From: Streptomyces griseiscabiei
GTDB taxonomy: Bacteria > Actinomycetota > Actinomycetes > Streptomycetales > Streptomycetaceae
Assembly (NCBI RefSeq): GCF_020010925.1
Contig: NZ_JAGJBZ010000004.1
Span: 496,001-560,000 of the forward strand
DNA length: 64,000 bases
Reading direction: 5' to 3'
Made by a program: the position numbers and the translations under genes. The notes under the pieces are model-generated. The model was not told where the DNA came from, searched no databases, and saw only the letters and a list, made by a program, of their open reading frames with translations. Below are positions 1 through 12,155 of the stretch, piece after piece (the first letter of the stretch is position 1; every line of letters starts with the position of its first letter).

Positions 1-198
1 CACGGCCACCGCCGCGCCCACCGCCAGACCGGTCGCCGCCAGCACCGAGACCTCCGCGGGGCCGACGTGCAGGACCAGCACGGCAATCAGGGGGAGCGCG
101 TCGAACGACAGCCGGGTCCCGAACGCGCTGACCGCGTACGCCGCCCACAGCCACCGGAATTCCCGGCCCAGCCCACGGTCCCGCCCGGCTCGCGCCAT
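1..198 (-). CDS. MFS transporter, N-terminal part (runs off the left edge)
   Basis: Reading leftward from an ATG at 198 gives 66 residues beginning MARAGRDRGLGREFRWLWAA, followed by a hydrophobic helix (AAYAVSAFGTRLSFDALPLI) and the start of a second (VLAATGLAVGAAVAV). A short basic cytoplasmic N-terminus, then a helix with a Gly-Thr-Arg-Leu turn, is typical of major facilitator superfamily drug or metabolite exporters. The rest lies outside the window, so substrate and length cannot be judged. It is transcribed in the same direction as the SGNH hydrolase gene, 113 bp upstream of it in genome order. Confidence 0.7.
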   Translation of the reverse strand, partial: MARAGRDRGLGREFRWLWAAYAVSAFGTRLSFDALPLIAVLVLHVGPAEVSVLAATGLAVGAAVAV

Positions 199-310
199 CC
201 CCGCCCCACCCCGCGTTCGTCACCGGCCCCGTCCGACCGGGACATCCAAGTGGGTGGGAGGCGGCTGATCAAGTGAGTAGGGCCCGGGCCGGGGTTCGCG
301 GGCGGCGGCG

Positions 311-997
311 TCAGCCTCGGGGCTCGTACGGACCGCCGAGCCCCCACGCCTCGTGCATCGCGTTGGCGAAGGTCGCCGCGATCTTGTGTTCGCCGGAGGT
401 GTTGGGGTGGGTGCCGTCGTAGGTGTCCCAGTGGATGTCGTACGCCGGGGGAGGGGACGCCAGGAGGAGCGGCGAGCGGGGTTCGTCGAGGTCGGCGGCC
501 GTCTTGGCGAGGAGTTCGTTGAAGCGGGCGACCTGGGCGGCGAAGGGGGCGTCGGTCTCGGCGCGGACGTTCGGGGTGACCGGGAGGAGCACCACGCGGA
601 TGTGCTGGTTCGCCTCGCGGGCGGACTCGACGAAGCGGCGGGTGTTCTCGGCGGTCTGCTCGGCGTCGGTGTAGAAGCCGAGGTCGATGAGGCCGAGGGA
701 GACGAGGAGCACGTCGGCGCGGTGGCGGCGGACCGCGTCGGCGATCAGCGGCGCCATGTGCAGCCAGCCCTCGCCCCAGCCCGCGAGATGGGCGCGGGGG
801 AAACGCGGGTCCGTGTCGGCGTACTCGTACGACGTCGGCGTGTCCGTCGCCTTGTCGTAGAGCGTCTCGCGCGGACCGACGATCCTGAACGGGCCGTCGT
901 ACGTGGTGCGCAGGTGCTCCCAGAGCCGGAAGCGCCATGTGTGTTCGCCCGCGCTCCCGATCGTCATGGAGTCGCCTACGGGCATGAACCTGAGCAT
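311..997 (-). CDS. SGNH/GDSL-type esterase or lipase family protein
   Basis: A 228-aa cytoplasmic-looking protein with no signal peptide. The N-terminal GDS (residues 8-10, FMPVGDSMT) supplies the nucleophilic Ser of SGNH hydrolases, and the C-terminal DGTHPN supplies the Asp and His of the triad. The region where the family normally has Gly-x-Asn-Asp reads SLGLIDLG, so the oxyanion-hole Asn seems replaced by Ile, which is unusual. SGNH enzymes hydrolyse esters of lipids, sugars or acyl groups; the substrate is unknown here. The start at 997 is preceded by GAGCGG; an in-frame ATG at 985 is an alternative. Confidence 0.8.
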   Translation of the reverse strand: MLRFMPVGDSMTIGSAGEHTWRFRLWEHLRTTYDGPFRIVGPRETLYDKATDTPTSYEYADTDPRFPRAHLAGWGEGWLHMAPLIADAVRRHRADVLLVSLGLIDLGFYTDAEQTAENTRRFVESAREANQHIRVVLLPVTPNVRAETDAPFAAQVARFNELLAKTAADLDEPRSPLLLASPPPAYDIHWDTYDGTHPNTSGEHKIAATFANAMHEAWGLGGPYEPRG

Positions 998-1080
998 CCG
1001 CTCATCATGAACGATCGCTACCGACTGGTAGGCGGCGCCCGCCCACGGGGTGCTGTGAGCCTGGCCACGTTGTCGTGTGC

Positions 1081-1230
1081 GGGTGCGTGGGGGCTGGTCG
1101 CGCAGTTCCCCGCGCCCCTGAAAAGCAGGGGCTGCGCCCCGTGCTTTTCGCCATGAAAGGGCCGCAGGCCTCTTTCAGGGGCGCGGGGAACTGCGCGAGA
1201 AGCCCCACCGGACCCGCACCCACCCACTCA
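1081..1230. repeat. Intergenic inverted repeat, full-length copy 1
   Basis: Two perfect 25-nt arms (1099-1123 and 1173-1197) are inverted around a smaller hairpin (AAAAGC-GGGGC...GCCCC-GCTTTT, about 1120-1147) and a GGGCCgcaGGCC stem. The arm carries the core GCGCAGTTCCCCGCGCCCC that recurs elsewhere in this window. It lies between the divergent SGNH gene and the secreted propeller gene. The RNA would fold into a long stem on either strand. Whether it terminates, insulates or is a mobile repeat is not known. Confidence 0.8.
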
Positions 1231-1291
1231 CCCCCACTCCCACGGCGCTCCCCACCCCCACCCAGCGGAGCGAGATGGCAGGCTTGGGCCC

Positions 1292-2332
1292 ATGCGCCGT
1301 CGCCCCCTCCACCCCCTTCGCCGCCCCGTCCGCCGGCTCCGCGCCGGCTTCGCCGGTCTCGCCGCGGTCCTGCTCGCCGCCCTCCCGGCCGCGCCCGCGT
1401 CCGCCGATGACGACGGGTTCACGATGAAGGACTCACGGATCACCGAGTCGAGCGGTCTCGCCGCGTCGCGTCAGCACCCGGGGGTCTACTGGACCCACAA
1501 CGACAGCGACGACGGCGCGTTCCTCTACGCCGTCGACAGCAAGACGGGCGAGACGGTCGCCACGGTCACCATGTCGGGCGTCGGCACCCCGCGCGACGTC
1601 GAGGCGATCTCCATGGGCCCGGACGACAAGCTCTACGTGGGCGACATCGGCGACAACCTCGGCGGCACCTGGGCGTATGTGTGGATCTACGAACTGCCCG
1701 AGCCCAAGGAGCTGACGGACCAGACGGTCAAGGCCACCCAGTACGTCGTGAAGTACGAGGACGGGGCGCGGGACGCGGAGGCGCTGATGGTGCACCCGAA
1801 GACCGGGCGGGTCTACATCGCCGACAAGGACGAGGCGGGCGGGTCCCTGTACGAGGGACCGGCCGAGCTGTCCGCCTCCGGCACGAACGTGTTCAAGAAG
1901 GTCGCCGCCGTGCCCGATCTGGAGGTCACCGACGGCGCGTTCTCGCCGGACGGCAAGCAGCTCGCCCTGCGCGCCTACTTCGGCGGCATCCTCTACGACT
2001 GGAACGGCGGCAGGATCAAGAAGGTCGAGCGGCTGAGCGTGCCCCTGCAGCGGCAGGGGGAGTCGGTCACCTTCAGCACCGACGGTTCGAAGATCATGTA
2101 CGGCAGCGAGGGGTCCGGCAGCTCGGTCGTCGCCCGGGACGTGCCCGGCGGCGGTTCCGGGAGCGGCGGCTCCGGCTCGTCCTCCGGCTCCTCGGGCGGG
2201 GACGGCTCCGGCGCGGCCCAGGCCGACGGCGAGGGCACCGGCTCGACCTTCAAGATCGGCGCGCTCGCCGTGGCCGGCGCGGTCGTCGTCGTATGGGGGT
2301 TCAAGCGGCTGCTGCGCCGGCCGGCGTCCTGA
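1292..2332 (+). CDS. Secreted, C-terminally membrane-anchored beta-propeller-like protein
   Basis: A 346-aa protein with an Arg-rich N-region and a signal peptide (cleavage expected after PASA, about residue 38). The mature part contains repeated segments such as HNDSDDGAFLYAVD, DVEAISMGPDDKLYVGDIGDN and DGAFSPDGKQLA, resembling WD40/PQQ-like blades. A Gly/Ser-rich spacer (about residues 283-312) leads to a C-terminal transmembrane helix (IGALAVAGAVVVVWGF) and basic tail. It is therefore expected on the outer face of the membrane. No catalytic motif is visible, so the role is unknown. The stop codon sits inside a short tandem duplication (2321-2356). Confidence 0.75.
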   Translation: MRRRPLHPLRRPVRRLRAGFAGLAAVLLAALPAAPASADDDGFTMKDSRITESSGLAASRQHPGVYWTHNDSDDGAFLYAVDSKTGETVATVTMSGVGTPRDVEAISMGPDDKLYVGDIGDNLGGTWAYVWIYELPEPKELTDQTVKATQYVVKYEDGARDAEALMVHPKTGRVYIADKDEAGGSLYEGPAELSASGTNVFKKVAAVPDLEVTDGAFSPDGKQLALRAYFGGILYDWNGGRIKKVERLSVPLQRQGESVTFSTDGSKIMYGSEGSGSSVVARDVPGGGSGSGGSGSSSGSSGGDGSGAAQADGEGTGSTFKIGALAVAGAVVVVWGFKRLLRRPAS

Positions 2333-2370
2333 GCCGACAGCCGGCGTCCTGAGCCGGCCGGCGAGGGGCG

Positions 2371-3177
2371 TCAGGCCCCCGTGCCCGTCTCCGGGCCCTC
2401 GTCCCGCCGCCGCCCTCCGACGAACACCTCCAGCCCGTCCAGGATGCGCTGCAGGCCGAACTCGAAGTGGTCGAACTCCGCGCCGAACGCGTCGTCCGAG
2501 AGGCCGGCGAGCAGCGGGTAACGGCCGGAGGCCATCAGCTCGGTGAGGATGGGGGCCTGGGCCTGCCAGAACTCCGCGTCGGTCAGGCCCGACCGGTGCT
2601 CCGCCTCCCGCTGGTAGAGCTGGGTACGGGCGGCGCCGACGACATAGCCGTCCACGGCGACGATCACGGAGATCAGCTCGGGGTCGGTCAGCCCCATCGA
2701 CTTGATGCGGGAGAGCATCTTCTCCGTGCCGTCCAGGGCGCTCGGGCCGAGGACCGGGCGCGACTGGTTGACCTGGAGCAGCCAGGGGTGGCGGCGGTAG
2801 AGGGCGAGGGTCGCGCGGCCCATGGCCTCCAGGGCGGCGCGCCAGCCGCCGTCGCCGAGGTCGGCGGGGTTCTCGGAGGGCCGCTGGACGCGGTCGAGCA
2901 TCAGGTCCAGCAGCTCGCCCTTGCCGGGCACATAGCGGTACAGGGACATGGTGCCGGTGCCGAGTTCCGTGGCGACCCGGCGCATGGAGACGGCGTCCAG
3001 GCCCTCCGCGTCGGCGATCCGCACGGCCGCCTCCACGATCCGGTCCAGTGTGAGCCCCGGCTTGGGGCCGCGGCTGGGGCGCGGGCCGGTGTCCCAGAGC
3101 AGTTGGAGCGTGCGGACGATGTCGCCGCTGCCGCTGGTGTCCGTACCGTCGCCGGTGCCGCCCTTGCCCCTTGTCAT
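2371..3177 (-). CDS. TetR/AcrR family transcriptional repressor of the adjacent ABC exporter
   Basis: 268 aa. The N-terminal HTH (LDRIVEAAVRIADAEGLDAV ... MRRVATELGTGTMSLYRYV, about residues 46-90) is TetR type, and the following all-helical ligand domain fits the TetR_C subgroup that includes MSLYRYVPGKGELL. It is divergent from the DrrA-like ATPase, with only 90 bp between the start codons. That space holds two direct GGGTACGnnGTAC repeats, so repression of the exporter and autoregulation are likely. I chose the ATG at 3177 (MTRGKGGTGD) because the next upstream in-frame codons cross the intergenic operators. Confidence 0.9.
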   Translation of the reverse strand: MTRGKGGTGDGTDTSGSGDIVRTLQLLWDTGPRPSRGPKPGLTLDRIVEAAVRIADAEGLDAVSMRRVATELGTGTMSLYRYVPGKGELLDLMLDRVQRPSENPADLGDGGWRAALEAMGRATLALYRRHPWLLQVNQSRPVLGPSALDGTEKMLSRIKSMGLTDPELISVIVAVDGYVVGAARTQLYQREAEHRSGLTDAEFWQAQAPILTELMASGRYPLLAGLSDDAFGAEFDHFEFGLQRILDGLEVFVGGRRRDEGPETGTGA

Positions 3178-3208
3178 GGCCCCGAGTTTAAGTCCTCGCG
3201 GAAAAACT

Positions 3209-3242
3209 GGGTACGTCGTACGCGCAATCGGGTACGGTGTAC
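3209..3242. promoter_or_regulatory. Putative TetR operator pair between the divergent regulator and exporter genes
   Basis: GGGTACGTCGTAC (3209-3221) and GGGTACGGTGTAC (3230-3242) are repeated directly with a 21-bp period, i.e. two helical turns, placing two sites on the same DNA face. Each half contains GTAC dyads. They fill the centre of the 90-bp divergent promoter region. Assignment to the neighbouring TetR protein is inference from position. Confidence 0.55.
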
Positions 3243-3267
3243 TCAGTTCTCGACGGAAGGGGGACCC

Positions 3268-4367
3268 ATGAGCAACGGCAACGGCGGAAGCCAGGGCCAC
3301 GGCGGCGGAGCCGGGGGCGGCGACGGCTACGCGGTGCGGGCGGAGGGGCTGGAGAAGCGGTACGGGGAGAAGCGGGCGCTCGACGGCTTCGACCTCGCCG
3401 TCCGCGAGGGCACGGTGCACGGACTGCTCGGCCCGAACGGCGCGGGCAAGACCACCGCCGTCCGCATCCTCTCCACGCTGCTGCGCCTGGACGGCGGCCG
3501 GGCGCGGGTGGCCGGTCTCGATGTGGCCGCGCGGCCGCGCGAGGTGCGGGCCAGGATCGGCCTCACCGGACAGTACGCGGCCGTGGACGAGGTGTTGACG
3601 GGGCGTCAGAACCTGGAGATGTTCGGTCGGCTGTTCCATCTGGGCGGGAAGCGGGCGAAGCTGCGGGCCGTCGAGCTGCTCGACCAGTTCGATCTCACCG
3701 ACGCCGCCGACAAGGGCGTCGGCAAGTACAGCGGTGGCATGCGGCGCCGGCTCGACCTCGCCGCGTCGATGATCCTCGCCCCGGCCGTCCTCTTCCTCGA
3801 CGAGCCGACGACCGGCCTCGACCCGCGCAGCCGGGGCGAAGTCTGGGAATCCGTACGGGCGTTGGTGGCGGACGGCACGACCGTGCTGCTCACCACGCAG
3901 TATCTGGAGGAGGCCGACCGGCTCGCCTCGCGCATCACCGTGATCGACCAGGGCCGGGCCATCGCGGACGACACCCCGGACGGGCTGAAGAGCACGGTCG
4001 GCGGCGACCGTATCGAGGTCGTGGTCGCCGAGCGCGCCGACATCCCGCGCGCGGTGAAGGTCGTCGCCCGGGTCGCGGACGGCGAACCGGAGTCGGACGA
4101 CACGGAGTTGCGTGTCCACGCGTCCGTGACCGACCGTGTCTCGGCCCTGACCGAGGTGGCCCGCACCCTCCAGGACGAGGGCGTACGGGTCGAGGACATC
4201 GGCCTGCGCCGGCCCAGCCTCGACGACGTGTTCCTGCGCCTGACGGGCCACCGCACGGAGAAGACGGCCGACAAGGACGCGCAGAAGGACGCGAGGTCGG
4301 GCGCGAGGAAGGGCACCCAGACGGACGCGAAGACGGACGTGAAGACGAACACGAAGGGGGCCGCCGT

Positions 4368-4371
<4 letters not shown>
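3268..4371 (+). CDS. ABC transporter ATP-binding protein, DrrA (daunorubicin resistance) family
   Basis: 367 aa. Walker A is GPNGAGKTT, the signature is [10 protein letters not shown], Walker B is [14 protein letters not shown], and the switch region is [13 protein letters not shown]. The Q/YLEEAD sequence and the C-terminal [17 protein letters not shown] are hallmarks of the DrrA subfamily that powers drug or lipid export. The final 35 residues are a low-complexity Lys/Asp/Thr tail ([22 protein letters not shown]) not required by the family. It overlaps the permease start by 4 bp (ATGA), so the two are translationally coupled. Start ATG 3268 follows GGAAGGGGGACCC. Confidence 0.92.
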
Positions 4372-6912
<2,541 letters not shown>

Positions 6913-7032
6913 GGGGTGCGGCGGTGGGGCAGGGGGTGCCTGGTGGTCAGCCGGGTGCCCCTGGCTCCGTACATCAACTACGGCCGGAAGGCGGCGGGTT
7001 GGGTCCGGTGGCAGCCTGTAGTGTCCTGTCGC

Positions 7033-7839
7033 GTGCTGGCTGAACGACGACACCGACTCATTCTGCGGGCCCTGCGTTCCGGCGGCACGGCGTCCGTGAC
7101 CGGTCTCGCCGAGCAGCTCGGGTCCAGCGCGGCGACGATCCGCCGGGATCTGCTCAAGCTGGAGGCGGACGGGCTGCTCACCCGGGTCCACGGCGGGGCG
7201 GTCGTCGACGACCGGCGGGCGCCCTTCGACGAGGCCGCCGAGGTGCTGGTGACGGAGAAGGACGCCATCGCCGCCCGGGCCGCCGCCCTGATCGAGGACG
7301 GTCAGTCGGTCATCCTGGACAGCGGCACGACGGTCCACCGGCTCGCCCTCCGGCTGCGTGGCCGCCGGATCACCGTGATCACCAACAACCTCGCCGTGTA
7401 CGACGAACTCGTCGACGACGAGGCCGTCGACCTGATGCTGCTCGGGGGCATGGTCATCCGTGAGTCACGCATGCTGGACGGGTTCATGGCGGAGGACAAC
7501 CTCCGTCAGGTCCATGCCGACTGGCTGTTCATGGGCGCCTGCGGCATCCGCCCCGGGGGCCAGGTCATGGACACCACCGTGGCCGAGGTGCCCGCCCGGC
7601 GTGCCATGATCGCGGCCGGTGACCGGGTCGTCCTGCTGGCCGACAGGAGCAAGTTCCCCGGCGACGGCATGGTGAAGATCTGCGGCCCCGAGGACCTGGA
7701 CGCGCTCGTCACCACCGCCCCGGAGGGGGACCCGACCTGCGCGGCCCTGCGGGAGGCCGGCGTGGACGTGATCGGGGTGGGGACGGAGCCCGACAGGGCC
7801 GCGGACACGGCCGCGGACAGGGTCGCGGACACGGTCTAG
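7033..7839 (+). CDS. DeoR/GlpR family transcriptional regulator
   Basis: 268 aa. The N-terminal DeoR HTH reads RRHRLILRALRSGGTASVTG followed by LAEQLGSSAATIRRDLLKLE and HGGA, all diagnostic. The C-terminal sugar-phosphate sensing domain has the ISOCOT-like signature (ILDSGTTVHRLA, ITNNLAVYDEL, LLGGMVIRE, ADRSKFPG). Such proteins repress sugar or polyol catabolism genes in response to a sugar phosphate. GTG at 7033 gives a conventional MLAERRHRL start; GTG at 7021 is an alternative. It ends in a TCTAGA shared with the convergent next gene (4-bp overlap of stop codons). Confidence 0.88.
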   Translation: MLAERRHRLILRALRSGGTASVTGLAEQLGSSAATIRRDLLKLEADGLLTRVHGGAVVDDRRAPFDEAAEVLVTEKDAIAARAAALIEDGQSVILDSGTTVHRLALRLRGRRITVITNNLAVYDELVDDEAVDLMLLGGMVIRESRMLDGFMAEDNLRQVHADWLFMGACGIRPGGQVMDTTVAEVPARRAMIAAGDRVVLLADRSKFPGDGMVKICGPEDLDALVTTAPEGDPTCAALREAGVDVIGVGTEPDRAADTAADRVADTV

Positions 7840-8819
7840 AGCCGGCTGAGGGCCCGCATCGCGTCGTGCTCGATACGGGCCAGGTCGTGGAGGGCGGTGG
7901 CGGCCTCGTCGAGGGGGCGGGGGTCGCCGGAGTCGCCGGCCGTGGCGATGAGGGCGGCCACCTGGGTCCAGAGGGCGGCGGCCTCGGCGTACAGGGTGTG
8001 GCCGGTGCGCAGGTGAGGGCTGTCGATCAGCCCGGCGGACTCGGCGAGGAAGTCCCGGTAGAGGTTGCGGAACAGGGCGCCGCCGGTGCCGGCCTGTTCC
8101 ATGAGGACGGCGGTGCGGCGCAGGCCCGCCCGTGGATCGCCGTCGCGCCGCAGCCACTTCGGGAGCTGCCGGGCGGTCTTCTCGATGCCCCGGTGGCCCA
8201 GGTTCGCGATGGGTGGGTTCAGGAAGGCGGCGGCGCACGTCCTGATCGCGGGGACGATCCGGTCCTGGGTTGACGGCGGGCCGCCGGGTGCCGTGACGGT
8301 GAAGGAGCGGTGCCGGGCGGTCATGGGGCCGCGCGCGGCTCTGGCGGCGGCCAGGGAGGCGAGGCTCGTGGTGACGGCTCCGCCCTGCTGGGCGGTGTCC
8401 ACCAGGTGGGCGACCTGGTCGTCGTAGCCGTACATCGCCACCACGTGCCCGCCGAAGTGCACCTTGGTGCCGAAGTAGTCCAGGTGGTGGCTGTCGAGCT
8501 GGAGACCGACGGGGCGGCCCGCGTCGAGGGGTGCCGTGATGTTCCGCCAGGCCTTGCGCGGGGAGGTGGTCTCCTCGACCGCGAGTTCGAGCCCGAGGGC
8601 GGCGGCCAGGTTCCGGGTCAGCTCGAAGGGCCTGACCCGGCCGCCGAGGAAGGGGAAGTCCATGGCCTTGCTGTCCCAGTGGACGAAGGACAGCCCGGAG
8701 CCGAGGCCGAACAGCATGGGCTCGGAGAGGTCCGCTCCCTCGTGGCGCAGGAGTACACCCAGCGCCGTCGTCTCGCAGTGCCGCATGCCGCGGGCGTCGA
8801 CGCCCCTCACCATGACCAT
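7836..8819 (-). CDS. BtrH N-terminal domain-containing protein (peptidase C39/acyltransferase-like)
   Basis: 327 aa. The N-terminal half, with the conserved HCETTALGVLLRHEG, LFGLGSGLSF, and GRPVGLQLD followed by HFGGHVVAMYGYDD, matches the butirosin biosynthesis protein H N-terminal family, papain-like acyltransferases/peptidases with a catalytic Cys (RHCETT) and His (GGHVV). The C-terminal helical half corresponds to DUF4872. No aminoglycoside or peptide biosynthetic genes lie nearby, so the substrate is unknown. Start at 8819 leaves AAGGAG 10 nt upstream; the ATG at 8828 would have almost no spacing. Confidence 0.75.
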   Translation of the reverse strand: MVMVRGVDARGMRHCETTALGVLLRHEGADLSEPMLFGLGSGLSFVHWDSKAMDFPFLGGRVRPFELTRNLAAALGLELAVEETTSPRKAWRNITAPLDAGRPVGLQLDSHHLDYFGTKVHFGGHVVAMYGYDDQVAHLVDTAQQGGAVTTSLASLAAARAARGPMTARHRSFTVTAPGGPPSTQDRIVPAIRTCAAAFLNPPIANLGHRGIEKTARQLPKWLRRDGDPRAGLRRTAVLMEQAGTGGALFRNLYRDFLAESAGLIDSPHLRTGHTLYAEAAALWTQVAALIATAGDSGDPRPLDEAATALHDLARIEHDAMRALSRL

Positions 8820-9077
8820 GCGGCTCATTCTCCTTCGCCCGGCCTGTTCCTCCTGCCTTTCTCCGGCTTTTCCCGGGCTTTCCCCCGGCTTCTGCATCCG
8901 GTGTCCCGGATGGATTCAAGTGCCCCGTTCTGTGAGGTTCTTGAGCGGATCCAATGACTCAATTCGGTCAAGTCTTCGTCTAATGAGTGCGTGTGTGGCG
9001 CGCTCTTCCGGAACCATGCGGCACGGGCCGCGTACCTCGTGGCCCGTGAACCCCCCTCATCGTTGCGAGAGACCTAT

Positions 9078-10700
9078 ATGAGAAGAAGCGCAGCCGTGTT
9101 GAGCGGTGCCGTCGTGGTCCTGGCCGGGACGCTCACCGCCGTGCCCGCCAACGCCAGCGCCCCGTCCGCCGCGAACGCCGTCCAGGCCGCCGCCGCGAAG
9201 GTCGCCTGGAAGAAGTGCGCCACGGACAACTCCCCGACGCTGCAGTGCGCGTCGGTGAAGGTGCCGCTCGACTACGCCAAGCCGAGCGGGAAGAAGATCA
9301 CGCTCGCGCTGACCCGCGTGCCGCACACCTCGAAGACGTTCCAGGGCCCGCTGCTGGTCAACCCGGGCGGCCCCGGCGGCAGCGGTACGGGTCTGGCCTC
9401 GTTCGTCGCGTCCTCGCTGCCGAAGAAGGTGGCGGCGCAGTACGACGTCATCGGCTTCGACCCGCGCGGCGTGGGCGAGAGCAAGCCCGCCCTGAACTGC
9501 AAGCCGGGCTACTTCGACCCGGTGCGCCCGGACTCGGTGCCCAGCACCGCCGCGATCGAGAAGGCCAACGTCAAGCGCGCCCAGTCCTTCGCCAAGGCCT
9601 GCGGCACGAAGTACAAGGACGTCCTGCCGTACATCAACACGATCAGCGCGGCGAAGGACCTGGAGTCGATCCGCAAGGCCCTCGGCGCCAAGAAGATCAA
9701 CTACTTCGGTTACTCGTACGGCACCTACCTCGGCGCGGTCTACGCCAAGCTCTACCCCTCGCGGGTGCGGCGTCTGGTGCTCGACTCGATCGTCGACCCG
9801 ACGGGTGTCTGGTACCGGGACAACCTCGACCAGGACTACGCGTTCGACAAGCGCCACAAGGCGTTCATGAAGTGGGTCGCCAAGAACAACGGCACCTACA
9901 AGCTCGGCACCGACCCGAAGAAGATCGAGGCGAAGTGGTACGCCATGCGTGCCGCCCTCGCCAAGAAGCCGGTGGGCGGCAAGGTGAAGGTGGGCGCCTC
10001 GGAGCTGGAGGACACCTTCATCCCCGGCGGCTACTACAACGGCTACTGGCCGTTCCTCGCCGAGGCGTTCGCCGCCTATGTGGGGGACAAGAACTCCGAC
10101 CCGCTGGTCGAGGCGTACCAGAACTTCGCCGCCATCGACTCCTCCGGTGACAACGGCTACAGCGTCTACGCCTCGGTGCAGTGCCGTGACGCGTCCTGGC
10201 CGCGCGACTGGAAGACGTGGACCAAGGACAACTGGGCGGTCTACAAGAAGGCGCCGTTCATGGCCTGGAACAACGCCTGGTACAACGCGCCGTGCGCGTT
10301 CTGGCCGACCAAGTCCCTGAAGCCGGTGAACATCGCCAACTCCAAGCTCCCGCCGGCGCTGCTGTTCCAGGCGACGGACGACGCGGCCACCCCGTACCAG
10401 GGCGGTGTCACCGTCCACAAGCTGCTCAAGAACTCCAGCCTGGTCGTCGAGCAGGGCGGCGGCAACCACGGCATCTCGCTGAGCGGCAACAGCTGCCTCG
10501 ACAAGTACCTGGCCACCTACCTGACCAACGGCAAGGTGCCGCGGGGCAAGGGCACGGCCGACGCCACCTGCAAGAAGCTGGCCGACCCGAAGCCGGCGGC
10601 CCCGCAGGACGCTTCGGCCCGGTCGACGCTGGGCGCCACGCAGGGGCCGGCCGCGACTGACGGCGCCACCCTGCACGGGATACTCGGCTTCCGCGGCTGA
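9078..10700 (+). CDS. Secreted alpha/beta hydrolase, tripeptidyl aminopeptidase (SlpD/SlpE) family
   Basis: 540 aa. Signal peptide with cleavage near ANASA (about residue 27). Alpha/beta-hydrolase fold with oxyanion loop NPGGPGGSG, the elbow FGYSYGTYLG (nucleophilic Ser), D in ATDDAATPYQGG and H in GGGNHGISL. The C-terminal TAP-like domain has paired cysteines. Streptomyces homologues release tripeptides from extracellular peptides. The C-terminal tail after about residue 495 is low-complexity. A strong hairpin (10725-10764) follows the stop. Confidence 0.92.
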   Translation: MRRSAAVLSGAVVVLAGTLTAVPANASAPSAANAVQAAAAKVAWKKCATDNSPTLQCASVKVPLDYAKPSGKKITLALTRVPHTSKTFQGPLLVNPGGPGGSGTGLASFVASSLPKKVAAQYDVIGFDPRGVGESKPALNCKPGYFDPVRPDSVPSTAAIEKANVKRAQSFAKACGTKYKDVLPYINTISAAKDLESIRKALGAKKINYFGYSYGTYLGAVYAKLYPSRVRRLVLDSIVDPTGVWYRDNLDQDYAFDKRHKAFMKWVAKNNGTYKLGTDPKKIEAKWYAMRAALAKKPVGGKVKVGASELEDTFIPGGYYNGYWPFLAEAFAAYVGDKNSDPLVEAYQNFAAIDSSGDNGYSVYASVQCRDASWPRDWKTWTKDNWAVYKKAPFMAWNNAWYNAPCAFWPTKSLKPVNIANSKLPPALLFQATDDAATPYQGGVTVHKLLKNSSLVVEQGGGNHGISLSGNSCLDKYLATYLTNGKVPRGKGTADATCKKLADPKPAAPQDASARSTLGATQGPAATDGATLHGILGFRG

Positions 10701-10724
10701 GCATCACCCGCACGGTGAAGAACG

Positions 10725-10764
10725 CGAAGGGCGCCCGGCAGCACATGCCGCCGGGCGCCCTTCG
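10725..10764. terminator. Bidirectional terminator hairpin between peptidase and serC
   Basis: A perfect 15-bp stem (CGAAGGGCGCCCGGC, 10725-10739, with its complement at 10750-10764) around a 10-nt loop lies between two convergent genes, 24 bp after the peptidase stop and 38 bp before the serC stop. It lacks a U-run, as is common for Streptomyces terminators. Confidence 0.8.
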
Positions 10765-10802
10765 GTGTCGTACGGGACGGGACGCGGCCCGTGTTACAGC
10801 TG

Positions 10803-12155
<1,353 letters not shown>

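Noticed and set aside
2371..4251. Very long open frame continuing upstream of the TetR gene
   Set aside because: It runs antisense through the DrrA-like gene; high GC produces such frames. Only the TetR part has family motifs.
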